Of a stretch of 64,000 nt of DNA, positions 1-9,037 are shown one piece after another. This DNA comes from a bacterium. GTDB lineage: Bacteria; SAR324; XYD2-FULL-50-16. The first letter of the stretch is position 1. Each line of letters starts with the position of its first letter. The DNA is taken from positions 62,001 through 126,000 of the forward strand of contig JAHJTV010000043.1 in the NCBI GenBank assembly GCA_018829445.1, in the 5' to 3' direction. Position numbers and translations under genes: made by a program. The notes below the pieces were generated by a model. The model had not been told where the DNA came from, searched no databases, and saw only the letters and a program-made list of their open reading frames with translations.

Positions 1-1918
1 TAAATGGGGATTTTTCCGAAATAACCGAAAGGGTTTTCAGACTGAACTGGTTGCCAATACAGGCGGATAGTTTTAAATGGTTTTGTATGTGCGGTTCCAG
101 GTTGTTTATCTTTTCAATCATCAAGTCAACAACATTCTCCGTGGTCTCAAGTTTCCTGATCTCTTCTGTATCCCATTGCCACATTTCTGATGAAGGGTTG
201 AACACAACCAACTCTTTTTTAAATAACGATTTTAAGAATTCATTAACAAAAAACGGATTTCCCCCGGTTTTTTCAAAGACCAATTGGCTTAATCCATAAG
301 CCTTTGAAGCTTCGCAAAATAGCGTATCACAAATGAGTTGCTGAACAGATTCAGGTTCGAGAGGGTTGAGATAGATCCGTTCAATCGATACGTTGCTCGC
401 GGAAAGCTCATCAAGTGTTATCATCAACGGGCTGGACTTGGAAACTTCAGTATCCCTGTATGCTCCTATGATTAAAAGATAATTTGCTTGTTGACCAGTC
501 AGAAAAAGTTTCATCATATTCAACGAGCCGGAATCCGCCCATTGAAGGTCGTCCAGAAAGATTACAAGAGGATGCTCTTTGCAGGTAAAAACGCGAACAA
601 AGTTTAGAAATGTCAGGTTGAATCGGTTCAGGGATTCAGCTGGAGAAAGGCCCGGGACGGGTTTTTGCTTCCCGATAATCAAACCTAATTCCGGAATTAT
701 ATCAACAACTATCTGCCCATTTTGTCCCAACGCTTCTAACAACCGCTGTTTCCAGTTGGAAATCTGAGCCTCGTTTTCTGTAAGAATCTGCTGTATAAGA
801 TCCCTGAACGACCTGATCAAAGCTATGTAGGGTACATTGCCCTGGAACTGATCGAACTTTCCGGAAATAAAATATCCCCTCTGCCTGACTATCGGTTTAT
901 GGATCTCATTTATAATGGCCGACTTCCCGATACCGGGAGCTCCTGAGACAAGCATCAATTTAATATCACCCGTACAGGTTTGATCGAAAGTGGACATCAG
1001 AATCTCAATCTCTTTTTCTCGACCATACAAGGTTTCGGGAATTAAAAACCGACTCAAAACATCTTTCTTTCCCAGCGGAAAGCTTTCAATTTTGGCAGAT
1101 GTTCTCCACTGCTCAAGGCATTTTTCCAGATCCTGTTTTAAACCAAAGGCACTTTGATACCTGTCTTCAGGCATTTTGGACATCAACTTGATAACGATGT
1201 CGGATAACACTTGTGGAATATCAGGATTACGACTAATTGGGGGATCTGGCATTCTGGCGATATGACAATGAATGAGCTCCATGGGATCTGCAACCTGATA
1301 AGGCAGACTGAAAGTCAGCATCTCATACAGCGTTACCCCAAAGGAATAAAAGTCGGTGCGATAATCTATCCCCCTGTTCATACGCGCCGTTTGTTCCGGC
1401 GACATATAGGACAGTGTGCCTTCAAGAACCTGTGGACTGGTCACAGTTTGATTTTCATGAGAAAGCTGTGTAGAGATTCCAAAATCGGTAAGCTTAACTG
1501 TATAGTTATGCCGATTGACAATCAGGTTTTGAGGTTTTATATCCTTATGAATGATCTTTGAATTATGTACCTTCTCAATAGCCACTACAATTTGAACCGC
1601 CACTTCTAATGCTTCTTTGATCCCCAGTTTTTCGGTTTGCATGAGTTGATAGAGAGATATTCCATCAAAATCATCAAGAATTAAAGCGACAGTGTTCTCA
1701 TCTTGCTCAAATGAACGAACGGAAACGACCTCGTCAAATGTCAGCGACTTGGTGATGTTATATTCATGCCTGAGGCGGGCCTTTGCTGCGGGAAGAATGT
1801 GCTCCGGTTTAAGGGCTTTTAATATTACTCTTTCACCATTCTCAATTGTTACAGCACTATATACGAGGGTTAGGGGCCCCTCGTGTAGCAGCTCATTGAT
1901 CGTATATCCGGGGATCAT
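1..1918 (-). CDS. Ser/Thr protein kinase fused to AAA ATPase (partial, C-terminus beyond window)
   Basis: The frame is open from an ATG at 1918 to the left edge, giving about 639 residues with no stop seen. The N-terminus is a Ser/Thr kinase domain: the beta-3 lysine lies in VILKALK, the catalytic loop is IIHKDIKPQN (HKD rather than HRD), then LTDFG and a MSPEQ segment. The Gly-rich loop is degenerate (EGPLTLVYSA). From about residue 300 comes an AAA/predicted ATPase domain with P-loop GAPGIGKS near residue 326 and Walker B VIFLDDLQWAD. In this family GAF and histidine kinase domains usually follow, but that part lies outside the window. It starts 42 bases after cfa on the same strand, so co-transcription is possible. 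The family assignment is firm; the signal and partner are unknown. Confidence 0.9.
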   Translation of the reverse strand, partial: MIPGYTINELLHEGPLTLVYSAVTIENGERVILKALKPEHILPAAKARLRHEYNITKSLTFDEVVSVRSFEQDENTVALILDDFDGISLYQLMQTEKLGIKEALEVAVQIVVAIEKVHNSKIIHKDIKPQNLIVNRHNYTVKLTDFGISTQLSHENQTVTSPQVLEGTLSYMSPEQTARMNRGIDYRTDFYSFGVTLYEMLTFSLPYQVADPMELIHCHIARMPDPPISRNPDIPQVLSDIVIKLMSKMPEDRYQSAFGLKQDLEKCLEQWRTSAKIESFPLGKKDVLSRFLIPETLYGREKEIEILMSTFDQTCTGDIKLMLVSGAPGIGKSAIINEIHKPIVRQRGYFISGKFDQFQGNVPYIALIRSFRDLIQQILTENEAQISNWKQRLLEALGQNGQIVVDIIPELGLIIGKQKPVPGLSPAESLNRFNLTFLNFVRVFTCKEHPLVIFLDDLQWADSGSLNMMKLFLTGQQANYLLIIGAYRDTEVSKSSPLMITLDELSASNVSIERIYLNPLEPESVQQLICDTLFCEASKAYGLSQLVFEKTGGNPFFVNEFLKSLFKKELVVFNPSSEMWQWDTEEIRKLETTENVVDLMIEKINNLEPHIQNHLKLSACIGNQFSLKTLSVISEKSPF

Positions 1919-1960
1919 CTATATCCGTCCCTTAAGATTGAAATGTAGAGCAGAAACCGT

Positions 1961-3106
1961 TTATCTGACTGCTTCATATAACTCCTGAAATCCTTTCTTG
2001 GAAAAAACAAACTGCCATAGATGGTTGGCTTTGGATTTAGCCATTCCCATTCCTCCCAACAGATAAAAACTCCAGATTCTGTCAAACCTGGTATCAAATT
2101 TAACCGGGTCAAACATCCGAATGGTATCCCAATTTTTTTTATAGTTATTATACCACTCCTTCAGAGTATTGAAATAATATTTCCCAAAATTCTGCAGATC
2201 TTCAGCGACAAAATGACCTTCGATGGCATCCCCAACCTGTTTAATGGAAGGCAAAACAGAGTTTGGAAAGATGTATTTATGCGTGAAGGGTTCACAGGTG
2301 CTGAGTGAAATATCGCTGCCGATGGTGTGCAATAAAAACAAACCGTCATCCTTTAACTGCCTATCGACAACGTCAAACAGATTCCGGTAGTTCTTGGGAC
2401 CAACATGTTCGGCCATTCCGATGCTGACAGCTTTATCGAAACGGATATGATCCGGATTATAAACTGAATGGTTCCGATAATCACAATGGAAAACCGAAAC
2501 AGGAAGTCCTTTGCAGAATTCCTTGGCGTATTTTACCTGTTCACTCGAAATATTAACTGACACCATTTTGCAGCCGTATTTCTCCGCTGCATATTTAGCA
2601 AACCCTCCCCAACCGCATCCCAGTTCAAGAACGGTTTCTCCCTCTTTTAATTGGACTTTGCGACAGACCAGGTCGTATTTGTTATACTGAGCTTCATCCA
2701 GATTTGCTGCGTTTTTCCAGTAAGCAGCGGTGTAAGCCATGGTTTTGCCCAGCATCAGTTCATAGAACTGATTTGATAAGTTATAATGAACATGGGCAAC
2801 CTGACTTGACCGAGACAAAACCTGAAGGTTGAATAGTCGAGACTTAAGAATGTGAAAAAGGAGTCCCCAGTTTTTTTTTAGTTTATTTTTGATATCTCCC
2901 CGTAATAACCTTGCTATCAGGTCATCCATCTGCTCACAGACTATCCAGCCCGAAATGTATGATTCCGCAAACCCCAGCACACCTTCTGTTAAAACCCTTT
3001 TATAGAATCGCTGGTCTTTTACCTTGAGATCCCAGGGGTTGTGTCCATTGATTTCTATCTCTGCGACAGCAAACAATTCTCTTACCACTCTTTCATTACG
3101 AGTCAT
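1961..3106 (-). CDS. cfa: Cyclopropane-fatty-acyl-phospholipid synthase
   Basis: The 381-residue protein matches the usual length of the family. It methylates double bonds of membrane phospholipid acyl chains using S-adenosylmethionine at the inner face of the membrane. The SAM-binding motif VLELGCGWGGFAKYAAEKYG is intact near residues 158-177, followed by the expected VSIGMAEHVG and the C-terminal FYLLGG region. The N-terminal domain with the SYISGWI segment is also present. It sits between an SRPBCC gene and the kinase-AAA gene on the same strand. The ATG at 3106 lacks a strong Shine-Dalgarno sequence. No truncation is apparent. Confidence 0.95.
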   Translation of the reverse strand: MTRNERVVRELFAVAEIEINGHNPWDLKVKDQRFYKRVLTEGVLGFAESYISGWIVCEQMDDLIARLLRGDIKNKLKKNWGLLFHILKSRLFNLQVLSRSSQVAHVHYNLSNQFYELMLGKTMAYTAAYWKNAANLDEAQYNKYDLVCRKVQLKEGETVLELGCGWGGFAKYAAEKYGCKMVSVNISSEQVKYAKEFCKGLPVSVFHCDYRNHSVYNPDHIRFDKAVSIGMAEHVGPKNYRNLFDVVDRQLKDDGLFLLHTIGSDISLSTCEPFTHKYIFPNSVLPSIKQVGDAIEGHFVAEDLQNFGKYYFNTLKEWYNNYKKNWDTIRMFDPVKFDTRFDRIWSFYLLGGMGMAKSKANHLWQFVFSKKGFQELYEAVR

Positions 3107-3167
3107 ATCAATTTATTCCGGGTTGATTACGAAACTTGGGTTTAATGCCCCGCCGATTGCGTCTTCG

Positions 3168-3248
3168 TGTCATCCCGGACTCGATCCGGGATCCACCGCC
3201 CTTTTGCGCTGAAAATAGTATGGATTCCGGCTCAAGGCCGGAATGACA
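3168..3248. repeat. Paired REP-like inverted repeat
   Basis: Two copies of a short palindromic unit face each other. The left half begins TGTCATCCCGG and ends CCGGGATCCA. The right half begins TGGATTCCGG and ends CCGGAATGACA. Each half folds on itself with 7-bp arms, and the two halves also pair with each other through TGTCAT/ATGACA. A third single copy lies at 48788-48815. It occupies the gap between cfa and the SRPBCC gene and has no coding potential. Confidence 0.75.
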
Positions 3249-3281
3249 TATGAATTTCCCCGCTGCTTGCGGCGAGGTAAT

Positions 3282-3860
3282 TCATTTTTCTTCAAGGATT
3301 TTTTTCAGGTTAGTCAAAGCTTCTTTCCAATATTTGGAAAGGAACTTGTTCATCCAAAATAGCCCCAGGAGCTTCATCATAAATGCTTTTTCCGAATAGA
3401 TCACCTCTCGTTTGACATCTGTTTTTGAGGGATCATCCTGGTTAGGGCTCAGAATGTAGTCAATGAAGGAAACAACTCCCCCCAGTTCATTTGATTTGCC
3501 CATCATACAAAAGTGAGATTCTCCATTGCTTTCCACTCCGATCCAATGAACCTTTTGGGTTAACGGACCCACACTGACGGTTTCCAATACAATTCCGTTT
3601 TTCTGAAGCGGTTTATTAATATCCGTGTTTTTATCCGGTTTTGGAAGTGGAAAACGTTCCGGCCAAAAGTCCTGATTTAGCCAGAAATCCGGATCGGGAT
3701 CTTTTTCCGCAGCATCGGAGATCGGATGATACACAGGCCAGAAAGCAGGAGTTGTCATATAGTCAAACACTTTTTTCATGGAGCAGTCGATGGTTATGTA
3801 GTTGATATACGCAACCATTTCGATAATTCGATTTACTTTTTGATATTGCGTTTTCGCCAT
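3282..3860 (-). CDS. SRPBCC (START-like) domain protein
   Basis: A 192-residue soluble protein with a good Shine-Dalgarno (AGGAG, 7 bases before the ATG at 3860). Residues about 17-190 fit the SRPBCC/polyketide-cyclase-like fold: an opening strand with DCSMKKVFDYMTTPAFWPVYHP, a central beta-rich part, and a long C-terminal helix (WKEALTNLKKILEE). Such proteins bind lipids or small hydrophobic ligands in a helix-grip pocket. Being between a radical SAM gene and cfa on the same strand suggests a lipid-related role, but that is inference. I cannot name the ligand or activity. Confidence 0.6.
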   Translation of the reverse strand: MAKTQYQKVNRIIEMVAYINYITIDCSMKKVFDYMTTPAFWPVYHPISDAAEKDPDPDFWLNQDFWPERFPLPKPDKNTDINKPLQKNGIVLETVSVGPLTQKVHWIGVESNGESHFCMMGKSNELGGVVSFIDYILSPNQDDPSKTDVKREVIYSEKAFMMKLLGLFWMNKFLSKYWKEALTNLKKILEEK

Positions 3861-3940
3861 GGTTTTCTCCTTTTTTAAATTTTGCCTGCAAAATCTTACC
3901 CAACGACTACGCGGTATTTATATAATTCAACAGGGTATCT

Positions 3941-5641
3941 TCAGTTTCTGAGATCAGGGAAATTATATTCAGTTCTCTTCATCGGGGGCTGGTAGGTTTT
4001 CTCCCCGAGGCCACACACTCTGCGTGTAATCAATTTTAACGATTCCAGACAGGCTAAACCGAGAATGGCAATCGATTTTGCCCGGTCCACCGGTCCAGGT
4101 TTGCCAAAAGTCCGGTCATAAAGCGTTTTTGTCTGAAGACACTTGTTTTTAACAACTTTGTTAGGAGCAAATTGCAGTATCGTTAACATCAGCGGTCGAT
4201 ATTTCAACGCCGATTTTTCCAACTGCTTGATTCTCTCTAGCATAAAAGGGTCGGAAAAGGAAACATTGCTTTTCTCATACTCCCGTTTTTGACTATTCCA
4301 GGTATATCCGGTTTTCAGTCGGGTTTCGTGTTCTCTTTTCACCTTTAGATAACCAACAAGAGAAGTATGGGCAATGTTGAGAATACTCAGGCCGTTTTTT
4401 TTTATGAACTTTTGATATGCTTCTTTTACATAACCCCCTGTCTCCGAGGGTTCAAAATAAGGGTGTTTAAAGTAAATGGGACCCAGACCTGTTTGTTTAT
4501 GATAGGGAAAATCGGAATCAAGGCGATTCTCTGTCACCATTTTGCTAAAAAGATCTGTCCCGGGACAAGGAGCAAGTCCGAGGGCTTGAAGCATGTCTGT
4601 CTCAAGATCCACTGCCCAGTCAATATCCTCGGCAATATTCTTTTTATTGTGATGGTCCTGGAAAAGGATGGCAGATCCCAGTACCTTAATTCCATTTGAC
4701 CGGAGATTGCTTATCATACCTTTGAGATCTATGTCTTTAAGTTTTCGGAAATTTGTTGCTTTGGATTCGATTCCAATCCAAACTGTATCCAAACCCAGCC
4801 TGACCATGAAATCAACCCCAAGATCCATGATTGTCTCTGCTGATGCGAAACAAAAAAATGAATACGCCTTTTGGTGACGTTCCATCTCTTCTAACAGATC
4901 AATTACCAATCGTTTATGAATCAGAAAATTCTCATCCTCCACGGTAAAATCAGTCACCCCGTGTTCTTTTTCCTCCCTGTTCAGAATCCGAAACATTTCA
5001 GATCCGGATCTGATTAAGGGAATATACTTCTTCCCAAATTTGTGAGTGGTTGCACAAAAATCGCAGCCATTCGGACAACCAAGCCCCGGGAAAACGGACG
5101 TCGAAGTGAAAGTGGTTTTATAGCCATAAAGATAATAACTCTGTTTTCCGGAAAAAACGCAGCCCTTTAACGACTTGTCAGGGCTTTCTCCAAAATAATG
5201 AAGCATCCAGGAGACACCCTCCCCGGTGCAAAGTTCATCGTGGGGTACAAGGCTATTCAGATCGGGAATTCCTGCCCCGGCTCCACCCAGAATGATCTTT
5301 GTTTCCGGATAATGATCCCGGATATGGTGAGCCATCCGTCCTGCTTTTAATACATTCTGACAGATAAAGGTGATCCCGACATGAGAGTAATTTTTCTTGA
5401 GCTCAGCCGTGAATTGATTCCAGGTGGGAAAATCAAGTACAACCGTAGGAACAGATATGTTTTCCGCAATCAAGTACAAACCGTAGCTGCGGGTTCCTTT
5501 TTTTCGTGGAGAGTGAATACCTTGCCCCCTGGTGATCTGGTTGTTTAACAGCTCCATCTGCATACCATCCCCCTCCTCATAAGAGGTTTTGATGCCATAA
5601 GGAGCAAAAACCGAAACAAGTAGCAATTTCTGATGATTCAT
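3941..5641 (-). CDS. B12-binding radical SAM protein
   Basis: A 566-residue protein with an N-terminal cobalamin-binding-like Rossmann region (about residues 50-150, including IILGGAGAGIP) and a radical SAM core. The [4Fe-4S] cluster motif is CPNGCDFC (CxxxCxxC) near residue 190. This is the architecture of class B radical SAM enzymes, which perform methylations or rearrangements of unactivated carbons. The C-terminal 200 residues are less recognisable. The gene is upstream of the SRPBCC and cfa genes on the same strand, suggesting lipid or secondary-metabolite modification, but the substrate is unknown. The ATG at 5641 has no strong Shine-Dalgarno sequence. Confidence 0.85.
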   Translation of the reverse strand: MNHQKLLLVSVFAPYGIKTSYEEGDGMQMELLNNQITRGQGIHSPRKKGTRSYGLYLIAENISVPTVVLDFPTWNQFTAELKKNYSHVGITFICQNVLKAGRMAHHIRDHYPETKIILGGAGAGIPDLNSLVPHDELCTGEGVSWMLHYFGESPDKSLKGCVFSGKQSYYLYGYKTTFTSTSVFPGLGCPNGCDFCATTHKFGKKYIPLIRSGSEMFRILNREEKEHGVTDFTVEDENFLIHKRLVIDLLEEMERHQKAYSFFCFASAETIMDLGVDFMVRLGLDTVWIGIESKATNFRKLKDIDLKGMISNLRSNGIKVLGSAILFQDHHNKKNIAEDIDWAVDLETDMLQALGLAPCPGTDLFSKMVTENRLDSDFPYHKQTGLGPIYFKHPYFEPSETGGYVKEAYQKFIKKNGLSILNIAHTSLVGYLKVKREHETRLKTGYTWNSQKREYEKSNVSFSDPFMLERIKQLEKSALKYRPLMLTILQFAPNKVVKNKCLQTKTLYDRTFGKPGPVDRAKSIAILGLACLESLKLITRRVCGLGEKTYQPPMKRTEYNFPDLRN

Positions 5642-5943
5642 AGAGGGGTCATGTCTGTTATTGACTCAATCAACATTCAATCTGCCTTTTACAGTCGGCA
5701 AATAAACCGGATGTAAGCCACCGTATAATAAATCCGCGAATGACAAGCCTGGGAAACTTTGATCGCACTTGAAAGAGTTATGTTACAATGCGAACACTAC
5801 ATTGGATTGAAATACTTGTCAAAAGGTTTGCTTCGACTGTTATTTAAGAGATTGGTGAATCGGTTGGGGTGATGTTGCGTTCGGGCTGAATTGTTGAGCT
5901 CCTTTTCTGCAAGAAGTTCAACAATTCTAAGATCTTCCTGAAA
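5642..5943. other. Gene-free stretch between metF and the radical SAM gene
   Basis: No coding frame of substance is seen here. The only clear structure is the inverted repeat at 5888-5927, listed separately. The part nearest 5641 must carry the promoter of the minus-strand radical SAM gene unless that gene is read through from metF, but I do not see a convincing -35/-10 pair. Confidence 0.5.
5888..5927 (-). terminator. Candidate stem-loop after metF
   Basis: The 10-base arms GAATTGTTGA and TCAACAATTC are perfectly complementary around a 20-base spacer, 17 bases past the metF stop. There is no T-run after it on the minus strand, so it may be an mRNA-stabilising hairpin or an operator rather than an intrinsic terminator. 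Confidence 0.4.
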
Positions 5944-6834
5944 TTACCAGAAGTTCAGGCGAGGGAAATAGCGTCTTAATTGGTAGAGAATATTACGAGT
6001 TTGTTGGTGCCTGTTCATGGTATAGAAATGGAAATGGTTAATTCCTCCTTTTAGAAGTTCTGTAACTTGTCGCACTGCGAAATCGGTTCCGAACTTCTCC
6101 ATATCTTCAGGTGAGTCACAGTATTTTTCGATCCCCTTTCTCAGTTCCTGTGGTATGGTTGCACCTGAGAGTTCAGTGATTCTACTGATCTGGCTACCAC
6201 TCGATATGGGGAAGATCCCTGCAATCAGCGGGATTTCCACTCCGGCTTGTCTCAAGCGCTTATCAAAATCGAAGAGACAATGGTTGTCAAAAAAAAGTTG
6301 AGTGATGATACCGTTGGCTCCTGCATTGATTTTTTCAAGCAGGTGTCCAAAATCGTCTTTCTTGTCCGGGTTGTCCTTGTGACCTTCCGGATAACCGGCT
6401 ACCAGTATTCCCATATTGGAGTTTTCCCGGATAAACCGCACCAGTTCACTGGCATATGCAAACCCGTTCTCCGGTTTGATGAACTCGGTTTGCCCCTGGG
6501 GAGGATCGCCCCTCAGGGCTAAAACGTTGGAGATGCCGTGAAACTCAAGGGACTGTAACAGGTTTTTAACCTCATCACGATTCATTCCCACACAGGTAAT
6601 ATGAGCTACGCAAGTTACCTGGGCAAGATTGGTTAGTGCCGACGCGATTTCCAGTGACCGTTCTGCTGTTGTTCCGCCTGCCCCATAGGTAACACTGAAA
6701 AAATCGGGATTCATATTTTTCAATCTGGCGATGGACTGATAGATTTGCTTTCTTCCCTGATTTGTCTTAGGGGGGAAAAACTCGAAGGAGACGTGGGTGT
6801 CATATTTAAAAAGGTCGTAGATGTGTTTGTTCAC
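5944..6834 (-). CDS. metF: Methylenetetrahydrofolate reductase
   Basis: MetF reduces 5,10-methylene-THF to 5-methyl-THF, the methyl donor for methionine synthase. The protein is 296 residues, normal for bacterial MetF. Seen are VSFEFFPPKT at the N-terminus, the FSVTYGAGG segment, LALRGDPP and the FFDN motif. The start is a GTG at 6834 with AAGGA six bases upstream. It follows trpG by 45 bases on the same strand, so it is probably read from the trpEG transcript. The partner enzyme MetH is at 16488-20105, not adjacent. Confidence 0.95.
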   Translation of the reverse strand: MNKHIYDLFKYDTHVSFEFFPPKTNQGRKQIYQSIARLKNMNPDFFSVTYGAGGTTAERSLEIASALTNLAQVTCVAHITCVGMNRDEVKNLLQSLEFHGISNVLALRGDPPQGQTEFIKPENGFAYASELVRFIRENSNMGILVAGYPEGHKDNPDKKDDFGHLLEKINAGANGIITQLFFDNHCLFDFDKRLRQAGVEIPLIAGIFPISSGSQISRITELSGATIPQELRKGIEKYCDSPEDMEKFGTDFAVRQVTELLKGGINHFHFYTMNRHQQTRNILYQLRRYFPRLNFW

Positions 6835-6879
6835 AGGTAATCCTTCTTTAGGTAAATAATTAGTGATAAGAACCGTATC

Positions 6880-7452
6880 TTAATTGTTACCTTGTTGCAG
6901 GAAATTCTTCAACATGGTTTTTCCATCTGCAGTCAATATCGATTCCGGATGAAACTGGATTCCGGTTATTGGAAACCGGTTATGCTGGATTGCCATAATG
7001 AGATCATCTTCTGTCCAGGCTGTAATGCTGAAACAATCAGGCAGGGTTTCTCTTTCCACAATAAGGGAGTGGTACCTACCGACTTCGATGGTTTGAGGCA
7101 ATCCGGCAAAAATACCTGATCCGGTGTGATTAATGGTAGAGGTTTTGCCATGAAACAGTTCCGGAGCATGAATCACCTTGCCACCAAAGGCTTCCCCGAT
7201 TCCCTGGAATCCAAGACAGATCCCCAGAATCGGAATTCTTGCAGCAAACCTTTTTATCAGGTCGATCATAATACCCGCTTGTGCCGGCCTACCGGGTCCA
7301 GGAGAGAGTACTATCTGCTTGGGAGTCATCTCTTCAATCTCGTCCAGGGTGATTTTATCATTCCTGAAAACGACGATTTCTTCTCCAAGTTCTCCCAGGT
7401 ATTGGTAAAGATTGTAGGTAAATGAGTCATAATTATCGAGTAGCAGAATCAT
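6880..7452 (-). CDS. trpG: Anthranilate synthase component II (glutamine amidotransferase)
   Basis: TrpG releases ammonia from glutamine for TrpE, the first committed step of tryptophan synthesis. The start MILLLDNYDSFTYN at 7452 is typical. AGGAGA lies 7 bases before this ATG, inside the end of trpE, and the trpE stop TAG is separated from the ATG by a single base. A longer frame from 7470 would overlap trpE and is unlikely. The catalytic Cys is in GICLGFQ and the His/Glu pair in QFHPES. The same chain could serve PabB, since amphibolic TrpG/PabA proteins are common and no trpDCFBA genes are in the window. Confidence 0.93.
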   Translation of the reverse strand: MILLLDNYDSFTYNLYQYLGELGEEIVVFRNDKITLDEIEEMTPKQIVLSPGPGRPAQAGIMIDLIKRFAARIPILGICLGFQGIGEAFGGKVIHAPELFHGKTSTINHTGSGIFAGLPQTIEVGRYHSLIVERETLPDCFSITAWTEDDLIMAIQHNRFPITGIQFHPESILTADGKTMLKNFLQQGNN

Positions 7453-7453
7453 T

Positions 7454-8923
7454 CTATTGTCTCCTGACATATTGGATCGCTTTTAAAACAGCTTTCGCCT
7501 TATTGAGGCATTCATCATACTCACTTTCGGGATTCGAGTCCGCAACAATTCCTGCACCAGCCTGGACATAAGCTACCTTATCCTTCATCAGCACGGATCT
7601 TATTCCAATACAGGAATCAAAATTACCGGCAAAATCGATATTGGCCACCGTTCCACCATAAAAACCTCTTTTGGATACCTCCAGCTCTTCAATGATCTCC
7701 ATTGCTCTTACCTTTGGTGCCCCGGTAAGGGTCCCGGCCGGGAATGTTGCTTTTATAAGATCGCTGTTGGATTTTCCTTTTTGAATGGTTCCTTCCAGAT
7801 TAGTAACGATATGCATAACGTGGGAGTAGTTTTCTATATATTTGAATTGTGTCGGTTTCACTGACCCGAATTCAGAGATGCGCCCCAAATCATTTCTTCC
7901 CAGATCAACCAGCATCATGTGCTCCGCCAACTCTTTGGGATCATTCAGCAACTCTTCAGCCAGCCTGAGGTCCTCATGCTGATCATGCCCCCGTCTCCTG
8001 GTTCCGGCAATCGGTCTCAAAGTCAGGGAATCCTGGCTTCTTTTCACAAGGATCTCCGGGGAAGATCCGGCTACCTGGAAATCCGGATAGTTCAGATAAA
8101 ACAGGTAGGGACTGGGATTTACCCTGCGCAACGAGCGGTAGACCTCAAAGGGATCATCATTGTAGTCAACGGAGAATCTTTGGGATAACACAACCTGGAA
8201 AATATCACCTTCGACAATATAGCGTTTAGCTTTTTTAACGGCTTCAATATACTCCTCTTTAGTCATGTTTGAGGAGAAATCCGGCTCCTCCTTTGATTCC
8301 CCGGGTAGAAGATTCAAGAGCTGTTTCTGCCCGGAGACAGTAATTAGTTCCATCAGTTCATGAAGCTTTACTTTTCCATTTTCATGATAATTTTTTTCAC
8401 CCGATTTAACGAGGGTGATAATGGTAACAGATTGATAAAGGTGATCGAAAACAAAAACTGTTTTGGGTATAAAAAACACCGAATCGGGAAGAGACAGCAG
8501 ATCCGGATTGGAATCGGGGATCTCTTCTATATGCCTGATGTTATCATAACCGAAATACCCTACCACTCCTCCCTGATAAGGATGCAACTCGTCCAGCAAT
8601 GCAGGGCGGTAAGCTTCCATTGTTTTGAAAAGTTCGTCCAGCGGGTTTCCGCTGAAATCGGTTTTCCCGTCACCATCGGTAACCGAGATATTGCTGCCAT
8701 GACATTCAAAAATCATCAAAGGATCCAGACCAATCCAGGAAAAACGACCGAGTTTTTCGTTCTGCTGGACTGATTCCAGAAGATAGGAATAGGGCGAAAG
8801 TTTGCGAATCGCCTGATAGACCTGTACCGGTGTTAAGGTATCTCCCATCAATTGTACATAGAGAGGGACATAGTCATAATCCCTGGACAAGGAGAGATAG
8901 TTGTCTAAAGTCGGTTTCATCAT
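7454..8923 (-). CDS. trpE: Anthranilate synthase component I
   Basis: The 489-residue enzyme converts chorismate to anthranilate using ammonia from TrpG. The tryptophan feedback-site motif LLES is at residues 48-51, which favours TrpE over PabB. The chorismate-binding core contains VVLSQRF, NPSPYLF, PIAGTRRRG, HMMLVDLGRNDLGR, FPAGTLTGAPK and QAGAGIVADS. It is translationally linked to trpG. Two ATG codons are adjacent at 8923 and 8920, neither with a strong Shine-Dalgarno. A palindrome lies 35 bases upstream (8958-8979). No leader peptide with tandem Trp codons was found. Confidence 0.95.
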   Translation of the reverse strand: MMKPTLDNYLSLSRDYDYVPLYVQLMGDTLTPVQVYQAIRKLSPYSYLLESVQQNEKLGRFSWIGLDPLMIFECHGSNISVTDGDGKTDFSGNPLDELFKTMEAYRPALLDELHPYQGGVVGYFGYDNIRHIEEIPDSNPDLLSLPDSVFFIPKTVFVFDHLYQSVTIITLVKSGEKNYHENGKVKLHELMELITVSGQKQLLNLLPGESKEEPDFSSNMTKEEYIEAVKKAKRYIVEGDIFQVVLSQRFSVDYNDDPFEVYRSLRRVNPSPYLFYLNYPDFQVAGSSPEILVKRSQDSLTLRPIAGTRRRGHDQHEDLRLAEELLNDPKELAEHMMLVDLGRNDLGRISEFGSVKPTQFKYIENYSHVMHIVTNLEGTIQKGKSNSDLIKATFPAGTLTGAPKVRAMEIIEELEVSKRGFYGGTVANIDFAGNFDSCIGIRSVLMKDKVAYVQAGAGIVADSNPESEYDECLNKAKAVLKAIQYVRRQ

Positions 8924-8957
8924 ATTCAGTTTTGAATGTGAAGGAAGTTGATTGAGT

Positions 8958-8979
8958 GTGTTTCTATTTATAGAAACAC
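8958..8979. promoter_or_regulatory. Perfect palindrome upstream of trpE (candidate operator)
   Basis: The arms GTGTTTCTAT and ATAGAAACAC are perfectly complementary with a 2-base centre. It lies 35 bases before the trpE start and 59 bases after the stop of the TPR gene. There is no T-tract next to it. A repressor site is more likely than a terminator, but it does not resemble the enterobacterial TrpR operator. Confidence 0.45.
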
Positions 8980-9037
8980 CTTATCCAATAAAAAGTATTC
9001 TGCCAACCTTCGATTCCGGATTATAAAAAAACTTTTA

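Noticed and set aside
7453-7470. Upstream trpG start overlapping trpE
   Set aside because: The added residues (MSGDNR) are not in the family, and AGGAGA is correctly spaced for the ATG at 7452.
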